Positions 50,706 to 57,639 of a DNA stretch of 64,000 nucleotides are shown piece after piece (position 1 is the first letter of the stretch; each line of letters begins with the position of its first letter). Both the position numbers and the translations under genes were made by a program. Source of the DNA: CBDIBC01 sp965276635. Lineage in GTDB: Bacteria; Actinomycetota; Acidimicrobiia; Acidimicrobiales; Palsa-688. Location of the stretch: NCBI GenBank assembly GCA_965276635.1, contig CBDIBC010000003.1:453114-517113 (forward strand). The letters run 5' to 3'. The notes beneath the pieces are model-generated. The model was not told the origin of the DNA and made no database searches. It was given only the letters and a program-made list of their open reading frames with translations.

Positions 50706-51312
50706 CATTGACGGACCCGAAGAGATTGACGGACCCGAAGAGATTGACGGACCCGAAGAGGGCGACGCCACTGACGCCGGCGCGCCCTACCGAGGTGGCG
50801 CCGTGTTCGAAGGGCACCTGGCCGGGACCGGCATGCGCATCGCCCTGGCCTGCAGCCGGTTCAACGACCTCATCACCGATCGGTTGCTGGCCGGCGCCAC
50901 CGACACGTTGCGTCGCCTCGGTGTGGCTGACATCGACGTGGACGTGGCCTGGGCGCCAGGTGCGTTCGAGCTCCCTCTGGTCGCCGACCGCCTGGCGGCG
51001 AGCGGGCACTACGACGCGGTCGTGACCCTCGGTGCGGTGATCCGCGGCGCCACGTCGCACTACGACCTGGTGGCCGGGCAGTGCGCGGCCGGCGTGGCCC
51101 GGGTCGCCATCGACCACGGCCTGCCGGTCGTGTTCGGCGTCCTCACCACCGAGACCATCGAGCAGGCCATCGAACGGGCCGGCACCAAGGCCGGCAACAA
51201 GGGCGCCGAGGCGGCCGCCACCGCGGTGGAGATGGCTGACCTGCTCCGACGCCTGCCGCCCGAGCGTGACCGCTCGGCCGAGGACCGGGAACGACCCGAC
51301 CACCAGGAATGA
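50692..51312 (+). CDS. ribH: 6,7-Dimethyl-8-ribityllumazine synthase
   Basis: 206 aa, longer than usual (about 155-160). After a roughly 40-residue acidic N-terminal extension with three IDGPEE repeats, the core begins IALACSRFNDLITDRLL, followed by WAPGAFELPL, VTLGAVIRGATSHYD and FGVLTTETIEQAIERAGTKAGNKG. The C-terminal tail is charged. It overlaps ribBA by 14 bp. Confidence 0.94.
   Translation: MARSDIDGPEEIDGPEEIDGPEEGDATDAGAPYRGGAVFEGHLAGTGMRIALACSRFNDLITDRLLAGATDTLRRLGVADIDVDVAWAPGAFELPLVADRLAASGHYDAVVTLGAVIRGATSHYDLVAGQCAAGVARVAIDHGLPVVFGVLTTETIEQAIERAGTKAGNKGAEAAATAVEMADLLRRLPPERDRSAEDRERPDHQE
50707..50760 (+). repeat. 18-bp tandem repeat (3 copies) in ribH
   Basis: Three identical copies of ATTGACGGACCCGAAGAG encode IDGPEE near the N-terminus of lumazine synthase. 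In-frame and perfect, so recently formed. Confidence 0.92.
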
Positions 51313-51329
51313 CTGGCGGTCCGACCCGG

Positions 51330-51335
51330 TAGGGT
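51330..51335 (+). promoter_or_regulatory. -10 element of hisG, leaderless start
   Basis: TAGGGT lies 8 nt before GTG 51344. The gap after ribH is only 31 bp and has no ribosome-binding site for hisG. Confidence 0.4.
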
Positions 51336-51343
51336 TCGAGGCC

Positions 51344-52219
51344 GTGCTGCGACTCGTCCTGCCGAAGGGCTCGCTCGAGAAGGCGACCCTCGACCTGTTC
51401 GCCGCCGCCGATCTGGCCGTGCAGCGCAGCTCGGAGGTCGACTACCGGGCCAGCATCGACGATCCCCGCGTCGCCGACGTTCGCATCCTGCGCCCACAGG
51501 AGATCCCCCGCTACGTGGCCGAGGGCATGTTCGACCTGGGCATCACCGGGCGCGACTGGGTGGAGGAGACCGGCAGCGCGGTCGAGTCGCTGGGTGAGCT
51601 GCACTACAGCAAAGCCACGTCGCGGCCCATCCGGGTGGTGGTGGCCGTGGCCGCCGACTCGCCGGCGCAGTCGGTCGCCGACCTGCCGCCCGGGGTGCGC
51701 GTGAGCACTGAGTACGTCGGCCTGACCGAGCGGTTCTTCGCGACCCACGGCATACCGGCCGAGGTTCGCATGTCCTACGGAGCGACCGAGGCCAAGATTC
51801 CCGAGATCGCCGACGCGGTGGTGGAGATCACCGAGACCGGCCGGGCCCTGCGCGCGGCGGGGCTGCGGATCATCGACACGGTGCTTGTCTCGCACACCGA
51901 GCTGATCGCCTACCCGGCCGCGTTTGCCGACGATGACAAGCGCCATGCCATGCAGCAGCTGCTCTCCCTGCTGCAGGGCACGCTCGTCGCCCGCAGCCGG
52001 GTGTTGGTGAAGGTGAACGTCGGCCGGGCTGACCTGGACCGGGTGATCGCCCTGCTGCCGGCCATGAAGTCGCCCACCGTCTCCCAGCTCTTTGGGGCAG
52101 ACGACTTCGCGGTGGAGGCGGTGGTGCCGAAGGAGGCCATCAACACGTTGATCCCGGCGCTGAAGGACAGCGGCGCCAGCGACATCATCGAGCTGCCGAT
52201 CGCCAAGATCGTGCCGTGA
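51344..52219 (+). CDS. hisG: ATP phosphoribosyltransferase, long form
   Basis: First enzyme of histidine synthesis, 291 aa, the long form with a C-terminal ACT-like regulatory domain, so no HisZ partner is needed. LVLPKGSLEKATLDLFAAADL at the start, DVRILRPQEIPRYVAEGMFDLGITGRDW, and VEITETGRALRAAGL (PRPP loop). The regulatory end has MKSPTVSQLF and VPKEAINTLIPALKDSGASDIIELPIAKI. GTG start. Confidence 0.96.
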   Translation: MLRLVLPKGSLEKATLDLFAAADLAVQRSSEVDYRASIDDPRVADVRILRPQEIPRYVAEGMFDLGITGRDWVEETGSAVESLGELHYSKATSRPIRVVVAVAADSPAQSVADLPPGVRVSTEYVGLTERFFATHGIPAEVRMSYGATEAKIPEIADAVVEITETGRALRAAGLRIIDTVLVSHTELIAYPAAFADDDKRHAMQQLLSLLQGTLVARSRVLVKVNVGRADLDRVIALLPAMKSPTVSQLFGADDFAVEAVVPKEAINTLIPALKDSGASDIIELPIAKIVP

Positions 52220-52245
52220 CCGTGACCGTGACCGTGACCGTGACC
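52216..52245 (+). repeat. GTGACC hexanucleotide repeat (5 copies)
   Basis: Five perfect GTGACC units span the start of the cold-shock-like gene and the stop of hisG (the first unit contains the hisG TGA). Slippage would change the number of in-frame GTG starts without altering the frame. Confidence 0.92.
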
Positions 52246-52440
52246 GGGACCGTCACCGCCTTCGACGAGCACCGCGGCCTGGGTGAGGTCGAGGCCGACG
52301 GGGGCGCGACCTTCCTCTTCCACTGCACCCAGATCGCAGACGGCAGCCGCAGCATCGCCACGGGCACGGCGGTGGCGTTCGACGTCGTCGCCGGCCATCG
52401 CGGGCGGTGGGAGGCCGCCGCCCTGCGCCCCGGGGGGTAG
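52216..52440 (+). CDS. Small cold-shock-domain-like protein
   Basis: 74 aa. GTVTAFDEHRGLGEVEADGGATFLFH is the first half of a cold-shock fold with the RNP1-like G-GEV and RNP2-like FLFH strands; then ATGTAVAFDVVAGHRGRWEAAAL. Cold-shock RNA binding is likely but the aromatic set is reduced. It overlaps the hisG stop as GTGA, and its first ten residues are MTVTVTVTVT from a GTGACC repeat, so several GTG codons could serve as start. Confidence 0.75.
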   Translation: MTVTVTVTVTGTVTAFDEHRGLGEVEADGGATFLFHCTQIADGSRSIATGTAVAFDVVAGHRGRWEAAALRPGG

Positions 52441-52489
52441 GGCCCGCCCTGCGCCTTGAGCTGGAGCAGCCCGCCGATCATCGAGGGAC

Positions 52490-52966
52490 TCACGGCTCCG
52501 TCGGGGGCGCCTCGCCTGCTGCCGTGCGGATCTGGACGAACGCCATCCGCAGCTGGTTCAGTCCGTCGGTCAGCTGGCTCTCTGTCTCGCCGAGGCGACT
52601 GCCGACCGCGTCGACCACGCCCGCCAGCGCGTCGATCGCCAGGCGGGCCTGCTCCAGCTGCGGTGGCTGGAGCGACAGGTGGATGGCGGCCAGCTCGAAG
52701 AGGCCGAAGGCATGGTTGGCCACGACCATCTCGGCCGGGGCCTGGGCCAGCTCGTCGCGCAGGTCTGCCATCTGGGCCTGCATCTCGTCGGGAGTCAGCT
52801 CGGCACTCGGCTCGGGTGCGGAGGGGGTGCCGGCGGGTGGGGGACCTGCGGGTGCATCGGTGCTCGTCGGGCCGGAGGGGGACCCCTGTCCCGGAGGTGG
52901 CTCGGCCGGCGCCGTCGGTGTCCGCCGGATCGGTCGCTCGCCGTCTGGCGTCCAAAGCGTGCTCAT
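52490..52966 (-). CDS. DUF1844-like conserved protein
   Basis: 158 aa, soluble. The N-terminal third is Pro/Ser/Ala-rich and disordered. The helical C-terminal part MVVANHAFGLFELAAIHLSLQPPQLEQARLAIDAL matches the DUF1844 type often found next to infC in actinobacteria. Function unknown. Divergent from the infC operon with a 195 bp gap to the infC start. Confidence 0.72.
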   Translation of the reverse strand: MSTLWTPDGERPIRRTPTAPAEPPPGQGSPSGPTSTDAPAGPPPAGTPSAPEPSAELTPDEMQAQMADLRDELAQAPAEMVVANHAFGLFELAAIHLSLQPPQLEQARLAIDALAGVVDAVGSRLGETESQLTDGLNQLRMAFVQIRTAAGEAPPTEP

Positions 52967-53161
52967 TGCGCTACCCTATGGGGAAACCGAATACAGGGAA
53001 GCGGGGCTTCGGTCTCCACCCGCGCCAGGCAGGCTCTCGGGCATGGCTGTGCCGGGTCGTTCGACCACCGTGTTGGTGGGCGTTGCTTCCCGACGCCTGC
53101 CTTCTTCGCGTCACGCCAGTGAGGCGCCGGGGGCGGCATGACGATCGAGGAGTGATGTCGC
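52967..53161 (+). other. infC leader and divergent promoter region
   Basis: About 195 bp between the DUF1844-like gene and infC. TACCCT at 52972-52977 could be a -10 for either direction. A 32-codon frame starts at ATG 53043 and ends at TGA 53139-53141, but it has no good ribosome-binding site. GAGGAG at 53147-53152 is the infC ribosome-binding site. An L20-type autoregulatory leader is possible but no matching fold was found. Confidence 0.4.
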
Positions 53162-53848
53162 ATACCCGCTGCACCTGACCAGAGCGACCACCGGGTCAAC
53201 GACCGGATCCGGGCTCGCGAAGTTTTGCTCATCGACCCCGACGGCGAGAAGCTCGGCGTCAAGGCCCTGCCCGAGGCGCTGAACATCGCCCGCCAGATGG
53301 ATCTCGATCTGGTGGAGGTGGGCGCACAGGCCAACCCGCCGGTCTGTCGGATCATGGACTTCAACCGCTTCAAGTACGAGGCGGCGCAGCGGGCCAAGGA
53401 ATCGCGGAGGAAGACCACCAGCACCAGCATCAAGGAGATGAAGTACCGGCCCAAGATCGGGACCGGTGACTTCGACACCAAGACGCGCCAGGTGGCTCGC
53501 TTCCTCGGCGAAGGGCACAAGGTCAAGATCACCATCATGTTCCGAGGCCGTGAAATGAGCCATCCCGAGCTGGGCAAGAAGATCCTGGACCACGTGGCCG
53601 ACACCGTCGGTGACGTGGCCAAGGTGGAGGCCGCTCCCAAGCTCGACGGTCGCAACATGATCATGGTCCTGGCCCCCGATCGCCGGGCCCAGCAAGCGGC
53701 CAAGGCCGCCCCGGTGGGCGCCGACCCCGCTGTTGCTCCCGCCCCCTCGGGGAACGGCGCGGCGGCGGCCCCGGCGGCGGCGGCCCCGGTATCCACCAGC
53801 GCGGTGGAGGTACATGCGCCAGCCGCCCCGCCGGCCGGCGACGCCTAG
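53162..53848 (+). CDS. infC: Translation initiation factor IF-3, with ATA start
   Basis: 228 aa from ATA 53162. The conserved N-terminus DHRVNDRIRAREVLLIDPDGEKLG precedes any ATG/GTG/TTG (first is TTG 53225), and the frame is closed by TGA at 53153. GAGGAG ends 9 nt before the ATA. IF-3 rejects non-standard starts, and infC of Escherichia coli uses AUU for autoregulation, so an AUA start makes sense. The core has NRFKYEAAQRAKESRRKT, the linker, and VKITIMFRGREMSHPELG. An Ala/Pro tail ends the protein. Confidence 0.93.
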   Translation: MPAAPDQSDHRVNDRIRAREVLLIDPDGEKLGVKALPEALNIARQMDLDLVEVGAQANPPVCRIMDFNRFKYEAAQRAKESRRKTTSTSIKEMKYRPKIGTGDFDTKTRQVARFLGEGHKVKITIMFRGREMSHPELGKKILDHVADTVGDVAKVEAAPKLDGRNMIMVLAPDRRAQQAAKAAPVGADPAVAPAPSGNGAAAAPAAAAPVSTSAVEVHAPAAPPAGDA

Positions 53849-53920
53849 TCCGGCGCTGACGCACACCATTCGCATCCGAAACCCCGACCCGTTCGGGTCA
53901 GGACCAGAGGAGCAACACCC

Positions 53921-54115
53921 ATGCCGAAGATGAAGACCGATCGAGGAGCGGCAAAGCGGATAAAGGTGACCGGGAGCGGCAAGCTCCGTCGGCGCCGGGC
54001 TTTCCGCTCCCACATCCTGGAGAAGAAGTCCTCGACCCGCACGCGCCGTCTCGGTCGCGAGGCCTCAGTGTCGGCAAGCGATACCAAGGCGATCAAGCGG
54101 CTCCTGGGCCTCTGA
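53921..54115 (+). CDS. rpmI: Ribosomal protein L35
   Basis: 64 aa, very basic. MPKMKTDRGAAKRIKVTGSGKLRRR is the family signature and AIKRLLGL the usual end. AGAGGAG lies about 10 nt before ATG 53921. Standard infC-rpmI-rplT order. Confidence 0.97.
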   Translation: MPKMKTDRGAAKRIKVTGSGKLRRRRAFRSHILEKKSSTRTRRLGREASVSASDTKAIKRLLGL

Positions 54116-54208
54116 TCGTCCGGGCCCGCACCCGGCCCCCCTGTCACACACTCTCACCTTCCCACCCCACTCGCGACACCACTGTTCGCCACACGAAAGG
54201 AGCTTCCG

Positions 54209-54598
54209 ATGGCTCGGGTCAAGCGCGCCGTCCATAGCAAGAAGCACCGTCGGGCCGTTCTCGAACAGGCCCAGGGCTACTACGGCAACAAGAGCCGCAG
54301 CTATCGGGCCGCCAACGAGCAGGTTCAGCACTCGCTGCAGTACGCCTTCCGCGACCGGCGCGCCCGCAAGGGCGACTTCCGCCAGTTGTGGATCCAGCGC
54401 ATCAACGCCGCCACCCGGGTCCACGGGCTCAGCTACAGCCGCTTCGTCGCTGGCCTGCGAGCCGCCGAGGTCGAGGTGGACCGTAAGGTCCTCGCCGATC
54501 TCGCGGTTCGTGACCAGGCCGCCTTCGCCGCCCTCGTCGACCTGGCGCGCCGCGCCCCGGCGGCCGCGAGCGGCGACGCAGGGTCCGCTCCAGCCTGA
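54209..54598 (+). CDS. rplT: Ribosomal protein L20
   Basis: 129 aa. MARVKRAVHSKKHRRAVLEQAQGYYG and RDRRARKGDFRQLWIQRINAA are diagnostic. The C-terminus carries an Ala-rich extension of about 10 residues. AAAGGAGC precedes ATG 54209. The 93-bp gap after rpmI shows nothing else. Confidence 0.97.
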   Translation: MARVKRAVHSKKHRRAVLEQAQGYYGNKSRSYRAANEQVQHSLQYAFRDRRARKGDFRQLWIQRINAATRVHGLSYSRFVAGLRAAEVEVDRKVLADLAVRDQAAFAALVDLARRAPAAASGDAGSAPA

Positions 54599-54611
54599 CG
54601 CGGAGGGCGTT

Positions 54612-55421
54612 CTGTCCCCCCTGGCCTACCGGCATCAACGAGTGCAGCGACTGCGGCGCCTCCTGGGGCGCCGCAGCACGCGTCGAGCGGAAGGCTGCTT
54701 CGTGGTGGAGGGCGTCAACGTGCTGCGCGCCGCGCTGGATGCTGGCGTCGCCATCGAGTCCGTCTACATCGATCCGTCCGGGGCCGGCCCTGAGGTCGAC
54801 GAGCTGGTGGACCGCGTCGTCGCCCGTGGCGGCCGGGCGTTCGAGCTGGATGTCGGGGTGCTGGCCCGAGTGGCCGACACGGTCACGCCCCAACCGGTCC
54901 TGGCCGTGGTGGCGGACGTCGGCATCGCCCTCGCCCAGCTGGGCCGGCAGTCACCCCACCTGGTCTTGATCTGCGCCGATGTGCGGGACCCAGGAAACGC
55001 CGGAAACGTCCTGCGGTCGGCGGAGGCGTCCGGGGCCTCCGGGGTAGTCTTCGGAGACGGATCGGTCGATGTGTGGAACCCGAAGACGGTACGAGCGTCC
55101 GCCGGCGCGGTGTTCCAGGTGCCGGTCGTGTCCGGAGGCCCGATGGCAGAGGTGCTCGACGAGGTGAGGGCCTGGGGATTGCAGCTGCTCGGCACCGCCG
55201 CCACCGGCGGCCGGCCCTACACCGCAGTCGATCTCTGCCGACCCACCGCGCTGGTGCTCGGCAACGAGGCTCACGGGCTCACCGACGCGGCGACGTCGCG
55301 CCTCGACGGCCTGGTGACCATCCCCATGGACGGTCGGGCCGAGTCGCTCAACGTCGGCATGGCCGCCGCCGTGCTCTGCTTCGAGGCCGCCCGTCAGCGC
55401 CACCTTGCAGTGCGGCCGTGA
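54612..55421 (+). CDS. tsnR: TsnR-like 23S rRNA 2'-O-methyltransferase (SpoU family)
   Basis: 269 aa from CTG 54612, which follows GGAGGG at 4 nt. The usual N-terminus of this family, RHQRVQRLRRLLGRRSTRRAEGCFVVEG, starts before the first standard codon in frame (GTG 54642). SPOUT motifs are DVRDPGNAGNVLRSAEASGA, ALVLGNEAHGLTDAA and ESLNVGMAAAVLCFEAARQR. It follows rplT, as tsnR does in mycobacteria. It may methylate 23S rRNA; the site cannot be told. Confidence 0.88.
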   Translation: MSPLAYRHQRVQRLRRLLGRRSTRRAEGCFVVEGVNVLRAALDAGVAIESVYIDPSGAGPEVDELVDRVVARGGRAFELDVGVLARVADTVTPQPVLAVVADVGIALAQLGRQSPHLVLICADVRDPGNAGNVLRSAEASGASGVVFGDGSVDVWNPKTVRASAGAVFQVPVVSGGPMAEVLDEVRAWGLQLLGTAATGGRPYTAVDLCRPTALVLGNEAHGLTDAATSRLDGLVTIPMDGRAESLNVGMAAAVLCFEAARQRHLAVRP

Positions 55422-56545
55422 CCCGGGCCGCGCCCGGCCCCGGCGTCGTGTGGCCCGAGGCGGACGCTGATGGCGTTGTGTCGCCCGACGCGGGTGCTGG
55501 TGGCGTCGTGTCGCCCGACGCGCTGATCGAGCTGGGCCCCGACCGGCGGGTGGTGGCCGTCAACGACTGGGCAGCGCGACTGATCGGCCGCCCGCCCGCA
55601 CAGCTGACAGGACAGGCTTGCGGGGAGCTGCTGGAGGACGGCGCCGGGGCACCCGTGTGGGTCGAGGGATGGCCGCCGGCCAGCCGGTTCCGCAGTGTGC
55701 GCAGGGTCCCCGAGCAGCGACTCGTCCTGCACCGGCCTGATGGCCGAAGGTTGCCGGTGACCGCGACGGCCTCGTTCACCCGCCACCCCGACGGGTCGGT
55801 CCTGGGGGCGGTTCTCGCCGTGCGCAACGATGCCGGCCGCAAGAGGGCGGACGGGACCGGAGCCATCGAGATCGTGTCCACGGTCAGTCACGAGCTGCGA
55901 TCACCGCTGACCTCGGTCAAGGGTTTCACTAGCCTCATGCTCAACCGCTGGGACCGCCTCACCGACGAGCAGAAGCGCATGATGCTCGAGCAAGTCAACC
56001 ACGACGCCGACCGGGTCACCCGGCTGATCACCGAGCTGCTCGACATCTCGAGGCTGGAGACCGGGCGCCTGGTCCTCCGCCGCCAGCTGGTCGACCTGTC
56101 CGTCCTCGCCGCGTCGGTGGTCGGCAAGGTACACCTGGAGTACGCCGACCTGGAAGCCGAGGTCTCGTTCCCCGATGCCTTCCCGCGGGTCTACGCCGAT
56201 CCCGACAAGCTGGAGCAGGTATTGACCAACCTGGTCGAGAACGCCTGCAAGTACGCGTCGCCGCTGGGCCTGCGGATCATCGGGGCTCGCGGCACCGACG
56301 AGGTCACGGTCGGGGTGACCGACCGCGGGGCGGGGATCCCCGCATCCGACCTTCCGCAGGTGTTCGACAAGTTCTTCCGCCGCTCCGAGGGCAAGCCCAC
56401 CGGATCCGGATTGGGTTTGTGGATCAGCCGAGGCTTGGTCGAAGCTCATGGGGGATCGCTGGTCGCCACCTCACAGCCGGGCATCGGATCGACCTTCTCC
56501 TTCACCCTCCCCCTGATCGACCTGGACGAGCCGCTCTCCCCATGA
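55418..56545 (+). CDS. Soluble PAS histidine kinase
   Basis: 375 aa, no membrane segment. An N-terminal repeat (GVVSPDAGAGGVVSPDA) is followed by a PAS domain (about 35-140: LIELGPDRRVVAVNDWAARLIG). HisKA has STVSHELRSPLTSVKGFTSLM with the phospho-acceptor His; HATPase_c has LVENACKYA (N box), DRGAGIP (G1), GSGLGLWISRGLVEAHGG (G2). GTG 55418 overlaps tsnR by GTGA and the stop overlaps pheS by ATGA. No response regulator is adjacent, so it is an orphan kinase embedded in a translation operon. Confidence 0.9.
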   Translation: MTRAAPGPGVVWPEADADGVVSPDAGAGGVVSPDALIELGPDRRVVAVNDWAARLIGRPPAQLTGQACGELLEDGAGAPVWVEGWPPASRFRSVRRVPEQRLVLHRPDGRRLPVTATASFTRHPDGSVLGAVLAVRNDAGRKRADGTGAIEIVSTVSHELRSPLTSVKGFTSLMLNRWDRLTDEQKRMMLEQVNHDADRVTRLITELLDISRLETGRLVLRRQLVDLSVLAASVVGKVHLEYADLEAEVSFPDAFPRVYADPDKLEQVLTNLVENACKYASPLGLRIIGARGTDEVTVGVTDRGAGIPASDLPQVFDKFFRRSEGKPTGSGLGLWISRGLVEAHGGSLVATSQPGIGSTFSFTLPLIDLDEPLSP

Positions 56546-57630
56546 CTCACAGTCACCACGAGCTCCTGAACGAGCTGGCGCACGTCGAGGCGGCAGCCCT
56601 GGCCGCGCTGGCCGCCGCCGCCGACGCCGCCGCGCTGCGACGAGCTCAGGGGGACATGCTGGGCAAGCGATCGGCGTTGGCCGGCCTGAACACCCGCCTG
56701 GCCGACATCGATCCTGACGAACGCAAAGAGGTCGGCCAGCAGCTCAACGCGGCGCGCCGTCGGATCACCGAGCTCGCCGACGAGCGGCGCGCTGGCCTGG
56801 CCGCCGCCGAGCGCCTCGAACGGATCGAGGCCGAACGGCTGGACCTCACCGAGACAACCATCCTGCTCCCCACCACCGGGCCGTCCCCCGCTGCGACACC
56901 TTTGCGACGCGGCCACCTGAACCTGGTGACCCAGACCCGCGACGAGCTGGAGGACACATTCGTGGCCCTGGGATTCGAGGTGGCCGAGGGGCCGGAGGCC
57001 GAGACGGACTGGTACAACTTCGAGGCGCTGAACATGCCCCCGGACCATCCGGCCCGGGGCATGTGGGACACGCTCTACCTGCGCCTCGGGCGCCCAGAGA
57101 CGGTGCTGCTGCGCACCCACACCTCGCCGGTCCAGATCCGGCTCATGGAGTCGCGCCCGCCCCCGATCTACGCGGTGATGCCCGGCCGCTGCTACCGCCG
57201 CGACACCCCCGACGCGCGGCACCTGCCGGTGTTCCACCAGATCGAGGGCCTGGTGATCGACCGCGGCATCAGCCTGGCCCACCTGGCCGGCACCATCGAG
57301 GCGTTCACCTCGGCGTTCTTCGGCCCCAGCATCCGCACCCGGTTTCGCCCCAGCTACTTCCCCTTCACCGAGCCGTCCGCCGAGTTCGACATCACCTGCC
57401 CGATCTGCGGGGGGACGGGCTGTAGGACCTGCTCCGGTTCGGGTTGGGTCGAGCTGGGCGGGTGCGGGATGGTCGACCCGAACGTCTTCGCCGCCGTCGG
57501 CATCGACGCCGAGGCCTACAGCGGCTTTGCGTTCGGCTTCGGGATCGACCGCCTGGCCCAGATGCGGGCGGAGCTGCCCGACATGCGCACCCTGCTCGAC
57601 AACGACCTGCGCTTCCTCACCCAATTCTAG
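56542..57630 (+). CDS. pheS: Phenylalanyl-tRNA synthetase alpha chain
   Basis: 362 aa. An N-terminal coiled coil is followed by class II motifs: motif 1 around FVALGFEVAEGPEAETDWYNFEALN, motif 2 YRRDTPDARHLPVFHQIEGLV, motif 3 GFGFGIDRLAQMR. A cysteine cluster CPICGGTGCRTCSGSGW, plus a further GGCG, forms a possible zinc site not present in Escherichia coli PheS. It starts inside the kinase stop codon. Confidence 0.96.
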   Translation: MTHSHHELLNELAHVEAAALAALAAAADAAALRRAQGDMLGKRSALAGLNTRLADIDPDERKEVGQQLNAARRRITELADERRAGLAAAERLERIEAERLDLTETTILLPTTGPSPAATPLRRGHLNLVTQTRDELEDTFVALGFEVAEGPEAETDWYNFEALNMPPDHPARGMWDTLYLRLGRPETVLLRTHTSPVQIRLMESRPPPIYAVMPGRCYRRDTPDARHLPVFHQIEGLVIDRGISLAHLAGTIEAFTSAFFGPSIRTRFRPSYFPFTEPSAEFDITCPICGGTGCRTCSGSGWVELGGCGMVDPNVFAAVGIDAEAYSGFAFGFGIDRLAQMRAELPDMRTLLDNDLRFLTQF

Positions 57631-57639
57631 GACCGACCC

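Noticed and set aside
53043..53141. 32-codon upstream reading frame in the infC leader
   Set aside because: No ribosome-binding site and ordinary composition. Kept as a remark only; conservation would be needed to call it.
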